Of a stretch of 32,308 bases of DNA, positions 25,079 to 32,308 are shown in pieces. The stretch's first letter is position 1; each line of letters starts with the position of its first letter. A program made the position numbers and the translations under genes. Source of the DNA: Methanobrevibacter sp. (GTDB lineage Archaea > Methanobacteriota > Methanobacteria > Methanobacteriales > Methanobacteriaceae). The stretch lies in NCBI GenBank assembly GCA_030539935.1, contig JAUNXF010000002.1, positions 1 to 32,308 on the forward strand, read 5' to 3'. Below the pieces are notes generated by a model. It saw only the letters and a program-made list of their open reading frames with translations, made no database searches and was not told the origin of the DNA.

Positions 25079-26395
25079 AGATACTACAATCAAAATTAAT
25101 GTAGATATTGAATCTGTTAGGCTTGTAGATAATGGAATGACGATATTATCAGGATCGAGACCTTTTCTATATGAGATTGTGGATATATAGAACACTACAA
25201 GCAACATGATCAATATTAATATCATTCCTGCAATCAGGCTTATCAAAATTGAATGAAGGTATCCAACACCAATGTTATTGAAGGCTATGGTTGATGATTC
25301 AGCCAAGAATCCGATTAAAGGATACATTATAAGAGACAAGGTTACAATTGCAATGAAGTTTTCCATAGTGTGCTTTTTAGGCTTGAGCACCGGATCGATT
25401 AAACCTGAGTGAAGGCCTGAGGACAATCTTGCTCCCAATATGCTTACCAAACCGCCACTTTCGCCAGAGAACAATGGAACCAATGTCAACAATGTTTGGT
25501 TCTTAAGCAATGTAGACAGTGAGTTATTCAATATTCCACCTGCAACTGTACCTAAAATGGAACAGAAGAAGAGAACTGGAGTTGATTGCCTTACGATATA
25601 TCTGACCTCATTGTCTGATGTGTATCCTGAAATCAGGGATACGACAGTTACGATAACCACTATAGCGAATAGAATCATCTTGACAAATGAATTGAAGGCT
25701 ATCAGGTTTACTGTCAAGACACTTAAGATGATTGCAGGCAAGGTGAAGAAGTCTCCAACAGCTGCAATGAATGGGGTTGTAATGTTGTCAGGGTCCCATC
25801 CGCCTTCAAAGCTCTTGAGTGAAATGAACATGGTTATTGGAAGCATGATTATTGTTGATATCAATCCTGCTATAAATGATATCAATACAAAATCAAAAAG
25901 GCTGATGCTTGGAAACTCGAATATTATGCAGATCACCTTTGCAATTGCACCAAGCAAAACAGAAAGGACCATGGTCAAAATGATGGAGGCTGTGATATTC
26001 TCGTCCAAAAGGTCTGACCTTTTAAATTCAGGGGAAATTGTACCGATGTGGAGATGAGTGCTCAATCTTGAACCGAATGATCCAAAAATGTTTCCCCTCA
26101 TTCCAATCGCTCCTGGAATAATCACCATAAGGCCAGGATAGGTCTTTAGGAAGAACTCCATATTTCCTAAAATGATACCTGCACACAAGTCACCGACAGC
26201 ACAAATGGAAAGAGCTATCAAACTTTCCTTTAAAACAGAATCAGTGTCAGCTAAAAATTCCCTAATATATTCTACAAAACGAGCAGGCAGTGAAACTATG
26301 AACTTTATGCCATTAAACAAAAATAGAATAAAACTGACAACCAATGTGATGAGAGATTCCCCAAATTGACGTATCATCTTCATTAGACTTTTCAA
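25055..26395 (-). CDS. SLC41/MgtE-like divalent cation transporter, two membrane domains
   Basis: About 446 residues with ten or so membrane helices in two related halves. Each half has the MgtE/SLC41 pore signature: PGAIGMRGNIFGSFGSRLST in the first and PLFSGESGGLVSILGARLSS in the second. The cytoplasmic N and CBS regulatory domains of bacterial MgtE are absent, as in SLC41. Mg2+ is the likely ion. GTG at 26404 is in frame, but it lies inside a perfect GGAGGTGA ribosome-binding site that points to the TTG at 26395. Next to a PhoU/RCK_C protein that probably regulates it. Confidence 0.87.
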   Translation of the reverse strand: MKSLMKMIRQFGESLITLVVSFILFLFNGIKFIVSLPARFVEYIREFLADTDSVLKESLIALSICAVGDLCAGIILGNMEFFLKTYPGLMVIIPGAIGMRGNIFGSFGSRLSTHLHIGTISPEFKRSDLLDENITASIILTMVLSVLLGAIAKVICIIFEFPSISLFDFVLISFIAGLISTIIMLPITMFISLKSFEGGWDPDNITTPFIAAVGDFFTLPAIILSVLTVNLIAFNSFVKMILFAIVVIVTVVSLISGYTSDNEVRYIVRQSTPVLFFCSILGTVAGGILNNSLSTLLKNQTLLTLVPLFSGESGGLVSILGARLSSGLHSGLIDPVLKPKKHTMENFIAIVTLSLIMYPLIGFLAESSTIAFNNIGVGYLHSILISLIAGMILILIMLLVVFYISTISYRKGLDPDNIVIPLSTSLTDSISTLILIVVSLGLLSLF

Positions 26396-26536
26396 TTGGT
26401 TCACCTCCTATCATCATAGTGTCACATCCATACATATTAATAAATAAATTAATTGAAAGTTAAATTTGTATAAACTCTAAATCACATTCATTTGATTGAC
26501 TAAAATAACTAATGAATTAATGATAAATCAGTTTTA

Positions 26537-26600
26537 ATTACTCATCATCAATAAATTCTTCAATAAGTTTAATTAGTCGTCATCAATGAATTCTTCAATA
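26537..26600 (-). repeat. Echo of the PhoU/RCK_C gene 3' end, period 35 bp
   Basis: A 29-bp segment ending the gene (26572-26600, IEEFIDDD-stop) has a near-copy at 26537-26565 that reads IEEFIDDE-stop in the matching frame. Confidence 0.9.
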
Positions 26601-27181
26601 TTTCCTAAATCCTCTAAATGCATTTCTCCATCTGCCAATTTTTCAATGATTTCAGTTCCGGTTTCAGATCCTTTAGCTATCAGGACATCCCCTGCAAGGA
26701 TTACGGTATTTTTATCAGGGCCGTAAATCCAAGAGTCTCCACGTCTGATGGAAATGATTCTCATACCGGTACGGTTAAGCAACAACAAATCTCCTAAGGA
26801 CTGATTTGCCAATACGGAACTGTTTTCAACATTTACACGAATAATGTTCTTTTCAGACTCTTCCATAACCATCTTGAATACAGGGTGTGGTTCGAATCCC
26901 TTTAAGGTCAAGTCAGCTAAATCCTTTGCAGCATTACCCATGGATTCAGCAGCTTCTGCAATCTCAAGCAAAGTGGTTAACTTTTCCGCATCCTCAAGTG
27001 AACGTGCAGCTACAAGAGATTGCTTTTTAATCTCATAATTCATGCTGTTAAGTCTATTTTCAAGGGTTAAGACTTCTTCTGCAGCTGCCTTATTATTAAA
27101 TAAAACAGCAGAATAAGCCAAATCAACCATTAATTCCGACATATCTTTCATTTCAATTAAAATATCTTTTACGCTTGGCAT
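26573..27181 (-). CDS. PhoU-domain / RCK_C regulatory protein
   Basis: A 202-residue protein: an N-terminal PhoU-like helical half (about 1-105, with charged three-helix pattern) and a C-terminal RCK_C (TrkA-C) domain (about 115-190; [20 protein letters not shown], then DVLIAKGSE). RCK_C domains bind small ligands and gate cation transporters. It precedes the SLC41-like gene on the same strand with 177 bp between, so it is a likely partner. AAGG precedes the ATG by about 9 nt. Confidence 0.87.
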   Translation of the reverse strand: MPSVKDILIEMKDMSELMVDLAYSAVLFNNKAAAEEVLTLENRLNSMNYEIKKQSLVAARSLEDAEKLTTLLEIAEAAESMGNAAKDLADLTLKGFEPHPVFKMVMEESEKNIIRVNVENSSVLANQSLGDLLLLNRTGMRIISIRRGDSWIYGPDKNTVILAGDVLIAKGSETGTEIIEKLADGEMHLEDLGNIEEFIDDD

Positions 27182-27240
27182 TTTTAAAACCTTCCATTAA
27201 TATGTAGTAAATAAGTATAATTATTAATAATTCATTTAGG

Positions 27241-27322
27241 TCTTCAAAAGACCCCTCAATTTCATTCATTTCAAGTCTTCAAAAGATCCTCTAATTTCAT
27301 TCATTTTAAGGTCTTCAAAAGA
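27241..27322 (-). repeat. Three-copy echo of the CbiH-like gene 3' end, period 35-36 bp
   Basis: TCTTCAAAAGA occurs at 27241, 27276 and 27312. The last is the coding copy, ending LLKTLK-stop. The other two carry further stops. Confidence 0.9.
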
Positions 27323-28407
27323 CACTCACGTCTTAATTTCAATAATTCTATGTGTTTTGTTTTTAAATCATTAGGTTCCTTTAAGATATCATCAAGCCCT
27401 TCCCTAATGGCCTTACATGGTTCTTCAAGATGAATCCAATCACAGTGCTGGCAACTCCAAACATTTTTACCCTTGATCCATTCACCGCCAGTCAGACCAT
27501 CGGCACATGGGTAGAAGGGGCAATAGCAGAAATCGCATGATTCCAATTTCTTATGGCATGGCAAATAGTCACAGTCATAGTCAATGCCCTTTGGGGTTTC
27601 ATCCTTCAAATACCTTTCAAAGAAATCCATGTTTTGTGAAATGAACTTTGGCTTGACTATATAGTCACAGGAGGTTACCATATAATCCTCCAATCTGTAA
27701 GTCAACTTATTGCCAATGATCAAGGTGGAGCTTTCATTTATTACTTCATCCCTAATATCCTTAAATTTGCATATTTCATAAGAATAGTTGTCATTTACGA
27801 TTCCAACCAATAAGTCTTCGTTGAAGTCACTTACAATTTCCTTTAGCCTATTGTAATTATTGTTCTGGTCTTCATTTGAAATAAACTCATTTCCCTTAAG
27901 GTTATGAACAAATAAAACAAAATCATTCTCCAAAGCCATTTTAATCTTATTTTCCAGTTCATTAGAAGATTCAATCGGATTGTTTAAATCAATAGCTGCA
28001 AAATCATTTAATGGAGCGCCTAAAACAGCTGAACTATAATCAATTGGAGAAACTCCAGGATAAATTTTCAATTCAACATCCTCATGTTTTGAACTTATCT
28101 GAATCAAAAGATTGGCTATGCCATAAATGTTTGAACTGTTTGAGCAAATGACTGTCACATTATTATAGGATTTGGAAATGGCCAATTCTATTAGGGAATA
28201 GCCTTTCTTTATATTGGAATAGACATTTGAATCCTCTTCAGATTCATCTTCCTGCCTAAGAATGATTTCCTTATCCCTTATGTATGAATCCAAATCATCC
28301 AAATCAATGTTGTCATAATTGATTATTATGTCAGATTCAATAATTGCATTAAATGCATTTATGGTAAGATCTCCTATATCAAAACTAAGTTTAATAAGAT
28401 TAATCAT
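27301..28407 (-). CDS. Diverged CbiH-like tetrapyrrole methylase with C-terminal Cys-rich domain
   Basis: Residues about 1-250 follow the precorrin-3B C17-methyltransferase pattern (NIYGIANLLIQI, YPGVSPIDYSSAVLGAPLND, VLFVHNLKG, SSTLIIGNKLTYR), but the first GxGPG motif is missing (reads SFDIGDL) and SSGDPG is replaced by SNSS. S-adenosylmethionine binding is therefore doubtful. The C-terminus has at least ten Cys (CDYLPCHKKLESCDFCYCPF ... CQHCDW), matching the Cys-rich small domain found with corrinoid genes. The reading frame extends to 28554, but those 49 residues look non-coding. GGTGAT at 28411-28416 supports ATG 28407 (28410 is equally in frame). Confidence 0.72.
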   Translation of the reverse strand: MINLIKLSFDIGDLTINAFNAIIESDIIINYDNIDLDDLDSYIRDKEIILRQEDESEEDSNVYSNIKKGYSLIELAISKSYNNVTVICSNSSNIYGIANLLIQISSKHEDVELKIYPGVSPIDYSSAVLGAPLNDFAAIDLNNPIESSNELENKIKMALENDFVLFVHNLKGNEFISNEDQNNNYNRLKEIVSDFNEDLLVGIVNDNYSYEICKFKDIRDEVINESSTLIIGNKLTYRLEDYMVTSCDYIVKPKFISQNMDFFERYLKDETPKGIDYDCDYLPCHKKLESCDFCYCPFYPCADGLTGGEWIKGKNVWSCQHCDWIHLEEPCKAIREGLDDILKEPNDLKTKHIELLKLRRECLLKTLK

Positions 28408-28546
28408 CATATCACCTTTAAAAAGGTCTTTCATTTTTTGTATTTTAAAATATAAATTTAAGTTCCATAATGAACTGAAATTAAAATTTAATAGTTTATT
28501 TAAAAATAAATTAAATGTATTATTTAATTCTTCATTTGAAAATAAA

Positions 28547-29353
28547 CTATGCATGAATCAATGAGAATATAGGGGCCAACAACTCACTGGTTCCTTCAGC
28601 AGAACCGCCAGATGAGGAACCGCCTCCAGAACTGCCTCCGGAAGATGAGCCACCAGAAGATGATCCGCCAGAAGATGAGGAACCTCCGCCATCACTTGTA
28701 GAGGAGCCACCGCCAGATGATGAACCTCCAGAATATGAGGAGCTTCCAGAACTTGAACTATAGCTGGAAGAACTGTCAGAACTGTATTTGGAACTTGAGC
28801 TGTATTTGGAACTTGAATTGTAGTCATTTCCTAAGATAGTGTATTTGTTGTTATCGTCAGCATCAAATATCTTTAAGATTGAATCAACCTTAACAGTATC
28901 CAAATCAACTTCAACACCGTTTATGGTGTATTTTGCCATAGCTGTACAGATGATCTTATAGTCAGGCTCATTGCTTATGATAATGGAACCGCCCTTACCT
29001 TTAGGCTTTGAATAACCGTAAGCTGTTACTGTAACATTAAACTCTTCCTTGTTGGTGTCATCAACAGTGGTGACGGTCATGTTTTCCACATTAACACCAT
29101 CCACATCTGCCACCTCTGATACCTTATCAGCCAATTCATATCTGTTTGTAACGTTAATGCTGTCTGGATCCTTAATGAGCAATCCGCCAACATTGTCCGG
29201 GCTGAATATAGAACTTATTGTTTCAACCTGCATGCCTATTAATTCTTCTGGATTAGGAACTTCTCCAGTTGCTAAGGTATAGGAACTGAAAAGCCCTATT
29301 TCAAAAAATACAAAAAATAGCAATAGAATAAGTATAATTCTTGATATTTTCAT
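28547..29353 (-). CDS. Secreted or membrane-anchored protein with Ser/Gly-rich tail
   Basis: A 268-residue protein. Residues about 5-27 form a signal peptide or anchor. The middle (about 40-170) is a beta-rich domain of unknown family. From about 175 to 255 the chain is almost only Ser and Gly with a few Tyr, Asp and Thr, and it ends in a hydrophobic ELLAPIFSLIHA. Such tails can act as flexible surface stalks, and the hydrophobic end could hold it to the membrane. GGGAT precedes the ATG. Single-gene unit. Confidence 0.7.
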   Translation of the reverse strand: MKISRIILILLLFFVFFEIGLFSSYTLATGEVPNPEELIGMQVETISSIFSPDNVGGLLIKDPDSINVTNRYELADKVSEVADVDGVNVENMTVTTVDDTNKEEFNVTVTAYGYSKPKGKGGSIIISNEPDYKIICTAMAKYTINGVEVDLDTVKVDSILKIFDADDNNKYTILGNDYNSSSKYSSSSKYSSDSSSSYSSSSGSSSYSGGSSSGGGSSTSDGGGSSSSGGSSSGGSSSGGSSGGGSSSGGSAEGTSELLAPIFSLIHA

Positions 29354-29417
29354 TTTATCCCTTTTTGAATTAATTTTTTAATTTTTTTAAAACATTTTTA
29401 AACTTGAATTAACTTAA

Positions 29418-29508
29418 AATTCGAATAATTGATTAATCACTGCAAATCTAATCCATAAACTAAAATCGAATAAGTTAATTTATCACTACAATATCTAATC
29501 CATAAACT
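29418..29508. repeat. Imperfect 47-bp tandem duplication
   Basis: TCTAATCCATAAACT at 29447-29461 and 29494-29508, preceded in both by a similar TCGAATAA...ATCACT tract. Confidence 0.8.
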
Positions 29509-29654
29509 TTAAATTTTATGGAAAAATATAATTAAGTATCTTATAATATTAATGTTTTTATTATTTATATATAATAAAATTATCGAGAAAAATCATATCC
29601 TATAGATTATTTTATTAACTAATAAATAGATATATAATATAAGATTTTAAAAAA

Positions 29655-29699
29655 ATGTCGATGAATGTAATGGAACTGTTATACTGGTGTAATATCTAG
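29655..29699 (+). CDS. Possible 14-residue leader ORF upstream of DP1
   Basis: ATG-led frame MSMNVMELLYWCNI followed by TAG. It lies about 20 bp after the TATA box and so may be at or near the mRNA 5' end. No ribosome-binding site. Weak evidence. Confidence 0.2.
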   Translation: MSMNVMELLYWCNI

Positions 29700-29734
29700 A
29701 ATTGCATTGGTTTAAAAAAAGATGAAGTGATAAT

Positions 29735-31573
29735 ATGACAGCTGAAATACTTATTAAATTTGCAAGGAAAGGGATAATATTATCTCCAGAGGCATATGAT
29801 TTGATTGTAAACTCCCAAAATCCTTTAAATTTAAGTTCAGAAATAATTGTAAAATTAAAAAGTGGAAATTATTCCAAAGATATGGTTCCAGTTGATGTCG
29901 ACACTTTAAAAAGCATGAAAGGTCTTAATATAAAATTCAATGTGGATTCAGACCAGAAAAAAATTGAAACACCAACAGAAAAAGCAATTACACCTGCAAT
30001 AGAACAAAAGCCACAGGAAAGAATTGAAGAAAGAATTGAAAAGTCAGAGGCTGAAATACCAAAAGCGGAAGAAAAAACACAGCCACAAACATTAAAAACA
30101 GAAGAAAAACCACAAACACTAGATATTGAAAAGCCAAAGGAGAAAACTGAACAGGCAATGGAAAAACCAAAAGTAGAAGAAAAGCCAAAACCAGGGACCC
30201 CAGAAGCTGAAAAACCAAAAGTAGAAGAAAAGCCTAAAAATTTAGGTGTGGCTAGTGAAAATGTGGTGAAGATTGAAGATACAGAAATATCCGAAGACAG
30301 CAAATTGAAATATAAAAGAAACCTAACAGAATCCAAAGTCAATTTTGACAAATACAAGGTTCTCAAAGATACCAGCAATAAATCTTACACAAGCGGAGAA
30401 ATCGGCAACTTAATCGAATACTTCCAAAACAGATATAAAAAGCTATCAGACATATTGTCTAAAAGGCCAGAGCTTAGGACTTGGCAAAAAATCAATGAAA
30501 TCACTGAAAATCAAACCGATTTAAACCTTATCGTAATGATTACAGATATCAGAAGCACTAAAAATGGCCATTATCTAATAGAAGTGGAAGATGATACCGG
30601 TTCAATGCCTGTTCTCGTAAGCAAAGACAATGATGAATTGATTAGAGCAGCCAAGAATCTCATGAAAGATGAAGTCATTGGAATAGTGGCTCAAAAAAGG
30701 GCAGGTGCTGAAAACCAATTGGCAATATGCCTAAATATCATAGATCCAGGGGTTCCTAGAATGCCTAGAAAGGAGGTTGATTTCGGTACTGTCTTTACAT
30801 CAGACATCCACATCGGCAGTTCAACATTCCTTGAAGATGCATTTGTAAGATTTACCAGATGGCTCAATGGGGATTATGGAAACGAAGCGCAAAGGGAAAT
30901 GGCTAACAACGTTAAATACATGATTGTCGGGGGAGACATTGTAGACGGCATTGGAGTATATCCAAATCAGGATAAGGAATTGGCCATTAAAGACATTACA
31001 CTTCAATATGATGAAGCTGCAAGACTTCTCGGTGACATTAGAAGCGACATTAAAATAATCATCACTCCAGGAAACCACGATGCATCAAGAGTGGCAGAGC
31101 CTCAGCCTGCCGTTCCTGAAAAATATGCAAAATCATTATACAAGCTGAACAATGTGGAATTCCTATCCAATCCAAGTATGGTAAGCCTTGATGGATTGGA
31201 AGTGCTGATCTATCATGGAAGGGGAATAGACGATATGGTAATGGGATCCAATGACTTTTCACATGAGCGAAATGACCTTGTCATGAAAGAATTCCTAAAG
31301 AAAAGACACTTGGCTCCATTGTATGGTGAAAGGACTCCTCTTGCTTCAGAACTTGAAGACCACTTGGTTATTGATAGGGTTCCGGATGTCTTGCATACAG
31401 GGCATGTTCACATTAACACCTATACAAACTACAATGGAATTCATTGCATAAATTCAGGTACTTTCCAGACTCAAACAGAGTTCCAGAAAATCTATAACAT
31501 TGTACCGACACCTGCAGAAGTTCCTATCATTGATGTAGGGGGAAACTACAGACACTTGAAATTTATTGATTGA
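29735..31573 (+). CDS. polB: DNA polymerase D (Pol II) small subunit DP1
   Basis: Replicative archaeal polymerase D exonuclease/proofreading subunit, partner of DP2, in the nucleoid. It has a short N-terminal helical domain, then a long low-complexity linker (about 70-185, rich in Glu, Lys, Pro), an OB fold (about 255-330) and an Mre11-like phosphoesterase domain with SDIHIGS (about 355), GGDIVDG (about 398), PGNHD (about 445) and [10 protein letters not shown] (about 553). The metal ligands are all present, so the 3'-5' exonuclease should be active. GTGAT lies 5 nt before the ATG. Length 612 is typical. It is not next to the large subunit here. Confidence 0.96.
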   Translation: MTAEILIKFARKGIILSPEAYDLIVNSQNPLNLSSEIIVKLKSGNYSKDMVPVDVDTLKSMKGLNIKFNVDSDQKKIETPTEKAITPAIEQKPQERIEERIEKSEAEIPKAEEKTQPQTLKTEEKPQTLDIEKPKEKTEQAMEKPKVEEKPKPGTPEAEKPKVEEKPKNLGVASENVVKIEDTEISEDSKLKYKRNLTESKVNFDKYKVLKDTSNKSYTSGEIGNLIEYFQNRYKKLSDILSKRPELRTWQKINEITENQTDLNLIVMITDIRSTKNGHYLIEVEDDTGSMPVLVSKDNDELIRAAKNLMKDEVIGIVAQKRAGAENQLAICLNIIDPGVPRMPRKEVDFGTVFTSDIHIGSSTFLEDAFVRFTRWLNGDYGNEAQREMANNVKYMIVGGDIVDGIGVYPNQDKELAIKDITLQYDEAARLLGDIRSDIKIIITPGNHDASRVAEPQPAVPEKYAKSLYKLNNVEFLSNPSMVSLDGLEVLIYHGRGIDDMVMGSNDFSHERNDLVMKEFLKKRHLAPLYGERTPLASELEDHLVIDRVPDVLHTGHVHINTYTNYNGIHCINSGTFQTQTEFQKIYNIVPTPAEVPIIDVGGNYRHLKFID

Positions 31574-31625
31574 TTTTTAATGACCAGATATCTTTAATTG
31601 ATTTTATATTTATAGGAATGATAAA

Positions 31626-32207
31626 ATGGAAAGAGAAATTGTTAAATCAGTTGTTGAAATGTCAGCCTATGTATTTGAAAGAGGATTGGTTTCAGGCAAG
31701 GCTGGCAATGTAAGTGCAAGATTCAAAGGCGAAAATGGAGATATAGTAGCCATTACACCAACCCTTAAATCCCTTGCTGACTTAAAGGAAGAGGATATCG
31801 TACTGGTTGATGAGAATGGCAAAAACCTGACAAAGGGAAAGCCATCTTCAGAAGTAATTATGCATTTGGAAATCTACAAAAACAGGCCAGATGTCTATGG
31901 AATTGCTCATACCCACTCACCTTATGCAACTGGATTTGCATTTTCCAATAAAAAGATCAGGCGTTTAGAAGGTTTCGGTGCCATTAAATCCGAATACATT
32001 AAGGATATTGAATACTTTAAGCCAGGAAGCATTGAATTGGCCAATGCAGCATCTGAAGCTTTAAAGACAGAAGATGTCATTGTCTTAAAAAATCATGGGG
32101 TTATAGCAACAGGTGAAACTGTAAAGGAAGCAGCCGCTCTTGTTGAATTCGTTGAAGAAATAGCCAAGACACAGTTTGTAACCCATGTCTTAAATTCTAT
32201 AGAATAA
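31626..32207 (+). CDS. Class II aldolase, fuculose-1-phosphate aldolase type
   Basis: A 193-residue class II (zinc) aldolase/adducin-fold enzyme. The zinc ligands are visible: HTHSPY with His95 and His97, and KNHG with His157; the catalytic Glu76 is in SSEVIMH. Homologue MJ1418 cleaves fuculose-1-phosphate and is thought to make lactaldehyde for coenzyme F420, so that is the likely role here (family knowledge, not tested). It is 52 bp after DP1 and probably co-transcribed. AGGAATG precedes the ATG. Confidence 0.88.
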   Translation: MEREIVKSVVEMSAYVFERGLVSGKAGNVSARFKGENGDIVAITPTLKSLADLKEEDIVLVDENGKNLTKGKPSSEVIMHLEIYKNRPDVYGIAHTHSPYATGFAFSNKKIRRLEGFGAIKSEYIKDIEYFKPGSIELANAASEALKTEDVIVLKNHGVIATGETVKEAAALVEFVEEIAKTQFVTHVLNSIE

Positions 32208-32308
32208 ATTATGAAATCTTTTAATGAATTCAAATATTAAATGGTATTTCGTTATAAATTATGAAATCTTTTAATGAATTCAAATATTAAATGGTATTTC
32301 GTTATAAA
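32204..32308 (+). repeat. Exact 50-bp tandem repeat running off the window end
   Basis: Two identical 50-bp units (32204-32253, 32254-32303) and the first 5 bases of a third. The first unit begins in the last codons of the aldolase gene and includes its stop. There is no spacer variation. Confidence 0.9.

Larger units (their letters stand above)
29354..29734. other. Divergent region before the DNA polymerase D subunit gene
   Basis: About 380 bp, strongly AT-rich. It contains a 47-bp imperfect duplication (29418-29508), a TATA box (TATATAATAT, 29631-29640) and a 14-codon ATG-led ORF at 29655-29699. No origin-like repeats were seen. Confidence 0.6.

Noticed and set aside
28411-28554. 49-residue N-terminal extension of the CbiH-like protein
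   Set aside because: The extension is rich in Leu, Asn, Phe and Lys as expected from translated AT-rich spacer, and GGTGAT directly precedes the inner ATG pair.
29354-29734. Replication origin next to the polymerase D subunit
   Set aside because: The region is AT-rich, but I find no origin-recognition-box repeats and no cdc6/orc1 gene.
29988-30378. Minus-strand genes opposite the DP1 linker
   Set aside because: They are mirror frames of the Glu/Lys/Pro-rich repeat region, without ribosome-binding sites.
32204-32308. CRISPR array at the window end
   Set aside because: The 50-bp units are identical throughout, with no variable spacer.

Overview
The window is AT-rich DNA from a methanogenic archaeon of the Methanobacteriales, most probably a host-associated Methanobrevibacter. 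Archaeal markers are the DNA polymerase D small subunit, a UbiD of the archaeal mevalonate-pathway type, ThiL, an AmmeMemoRadiSam-type radical SAM enzyme, a MJ1418-like class II aldolase, GGTGA/GGAGGTGA ribosome-binding sites, and TATA boxes that place some starts at or near the transcription start. No rRNA, tRNA, insertion sequence or convincing CRISPR array was seen.

Layout. A family 2 glycosyltransferase (63-1205, minus) diverges from a long plus-strand run, 1548-13758. That run opens with a tandem-domain PurE and a UbiD decarboxylase. It continues with nine genes that resemble a bacterial teichoic-acid / phosphoglycan module: GpsA, a TagD-type cytidylyltransferase fused to a Gfo/Idh/MocA-like domain, a LicD with TPRs, a second LicD-like protein lacking the acidic motif, a HisC-like aminotransferase, an opine-dehydrogenase-like enzyme, a LicC-like nucleotidyltransferase and a TagB/TagF-type glycerophosphotransferase. 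Together these could make sn-glycerol-3-phosphate, activate it as CDP-glycerol, make and activate a second amino-bearing phosphate group, and attach both to a wall glycan. This is the most interesting system here.

From 13819 to 18986 the minus strand holds metabolic genes: ThiL with a radical SAM enzyme, a cytosine-deaminase-like protein coupled to a GNAT acetyltransferase, a two-domain CbiX chelatase with a very His-rich loop, and a DUF35 Zn-ribbon/OB protein. A plus-strand pilin-like pair (19348-21490) follows, with a probable 28-residue third gene (21562-21648). It lies behind a striking array of 10-bp elements spaced exactly 19 bp apart.

From 21691 to 29353 the minus strand carries an ABC exporter-type operon (FtsX permease and ATPase) with a perfect 16-bp palindrome by its likely promoter, a two-domain SLC41/MgtE-like transporter, a PhoU/RCK_C protein, a diverged CbiH-like protein with a Cys-rich domain, and a secreted protein with a Ser/Gly tail. 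The window ends on the plus strand with DNA polymerase D small subunit DP1, a fuculose-phosphate-type aldolase and an exact 50-bp tandem repeat.

A window-wide oddity: many genes are followed by a decayed second copy of their own 3' end, often with the stop codon, displaced about 31-58 bp and most often near 35 bp.
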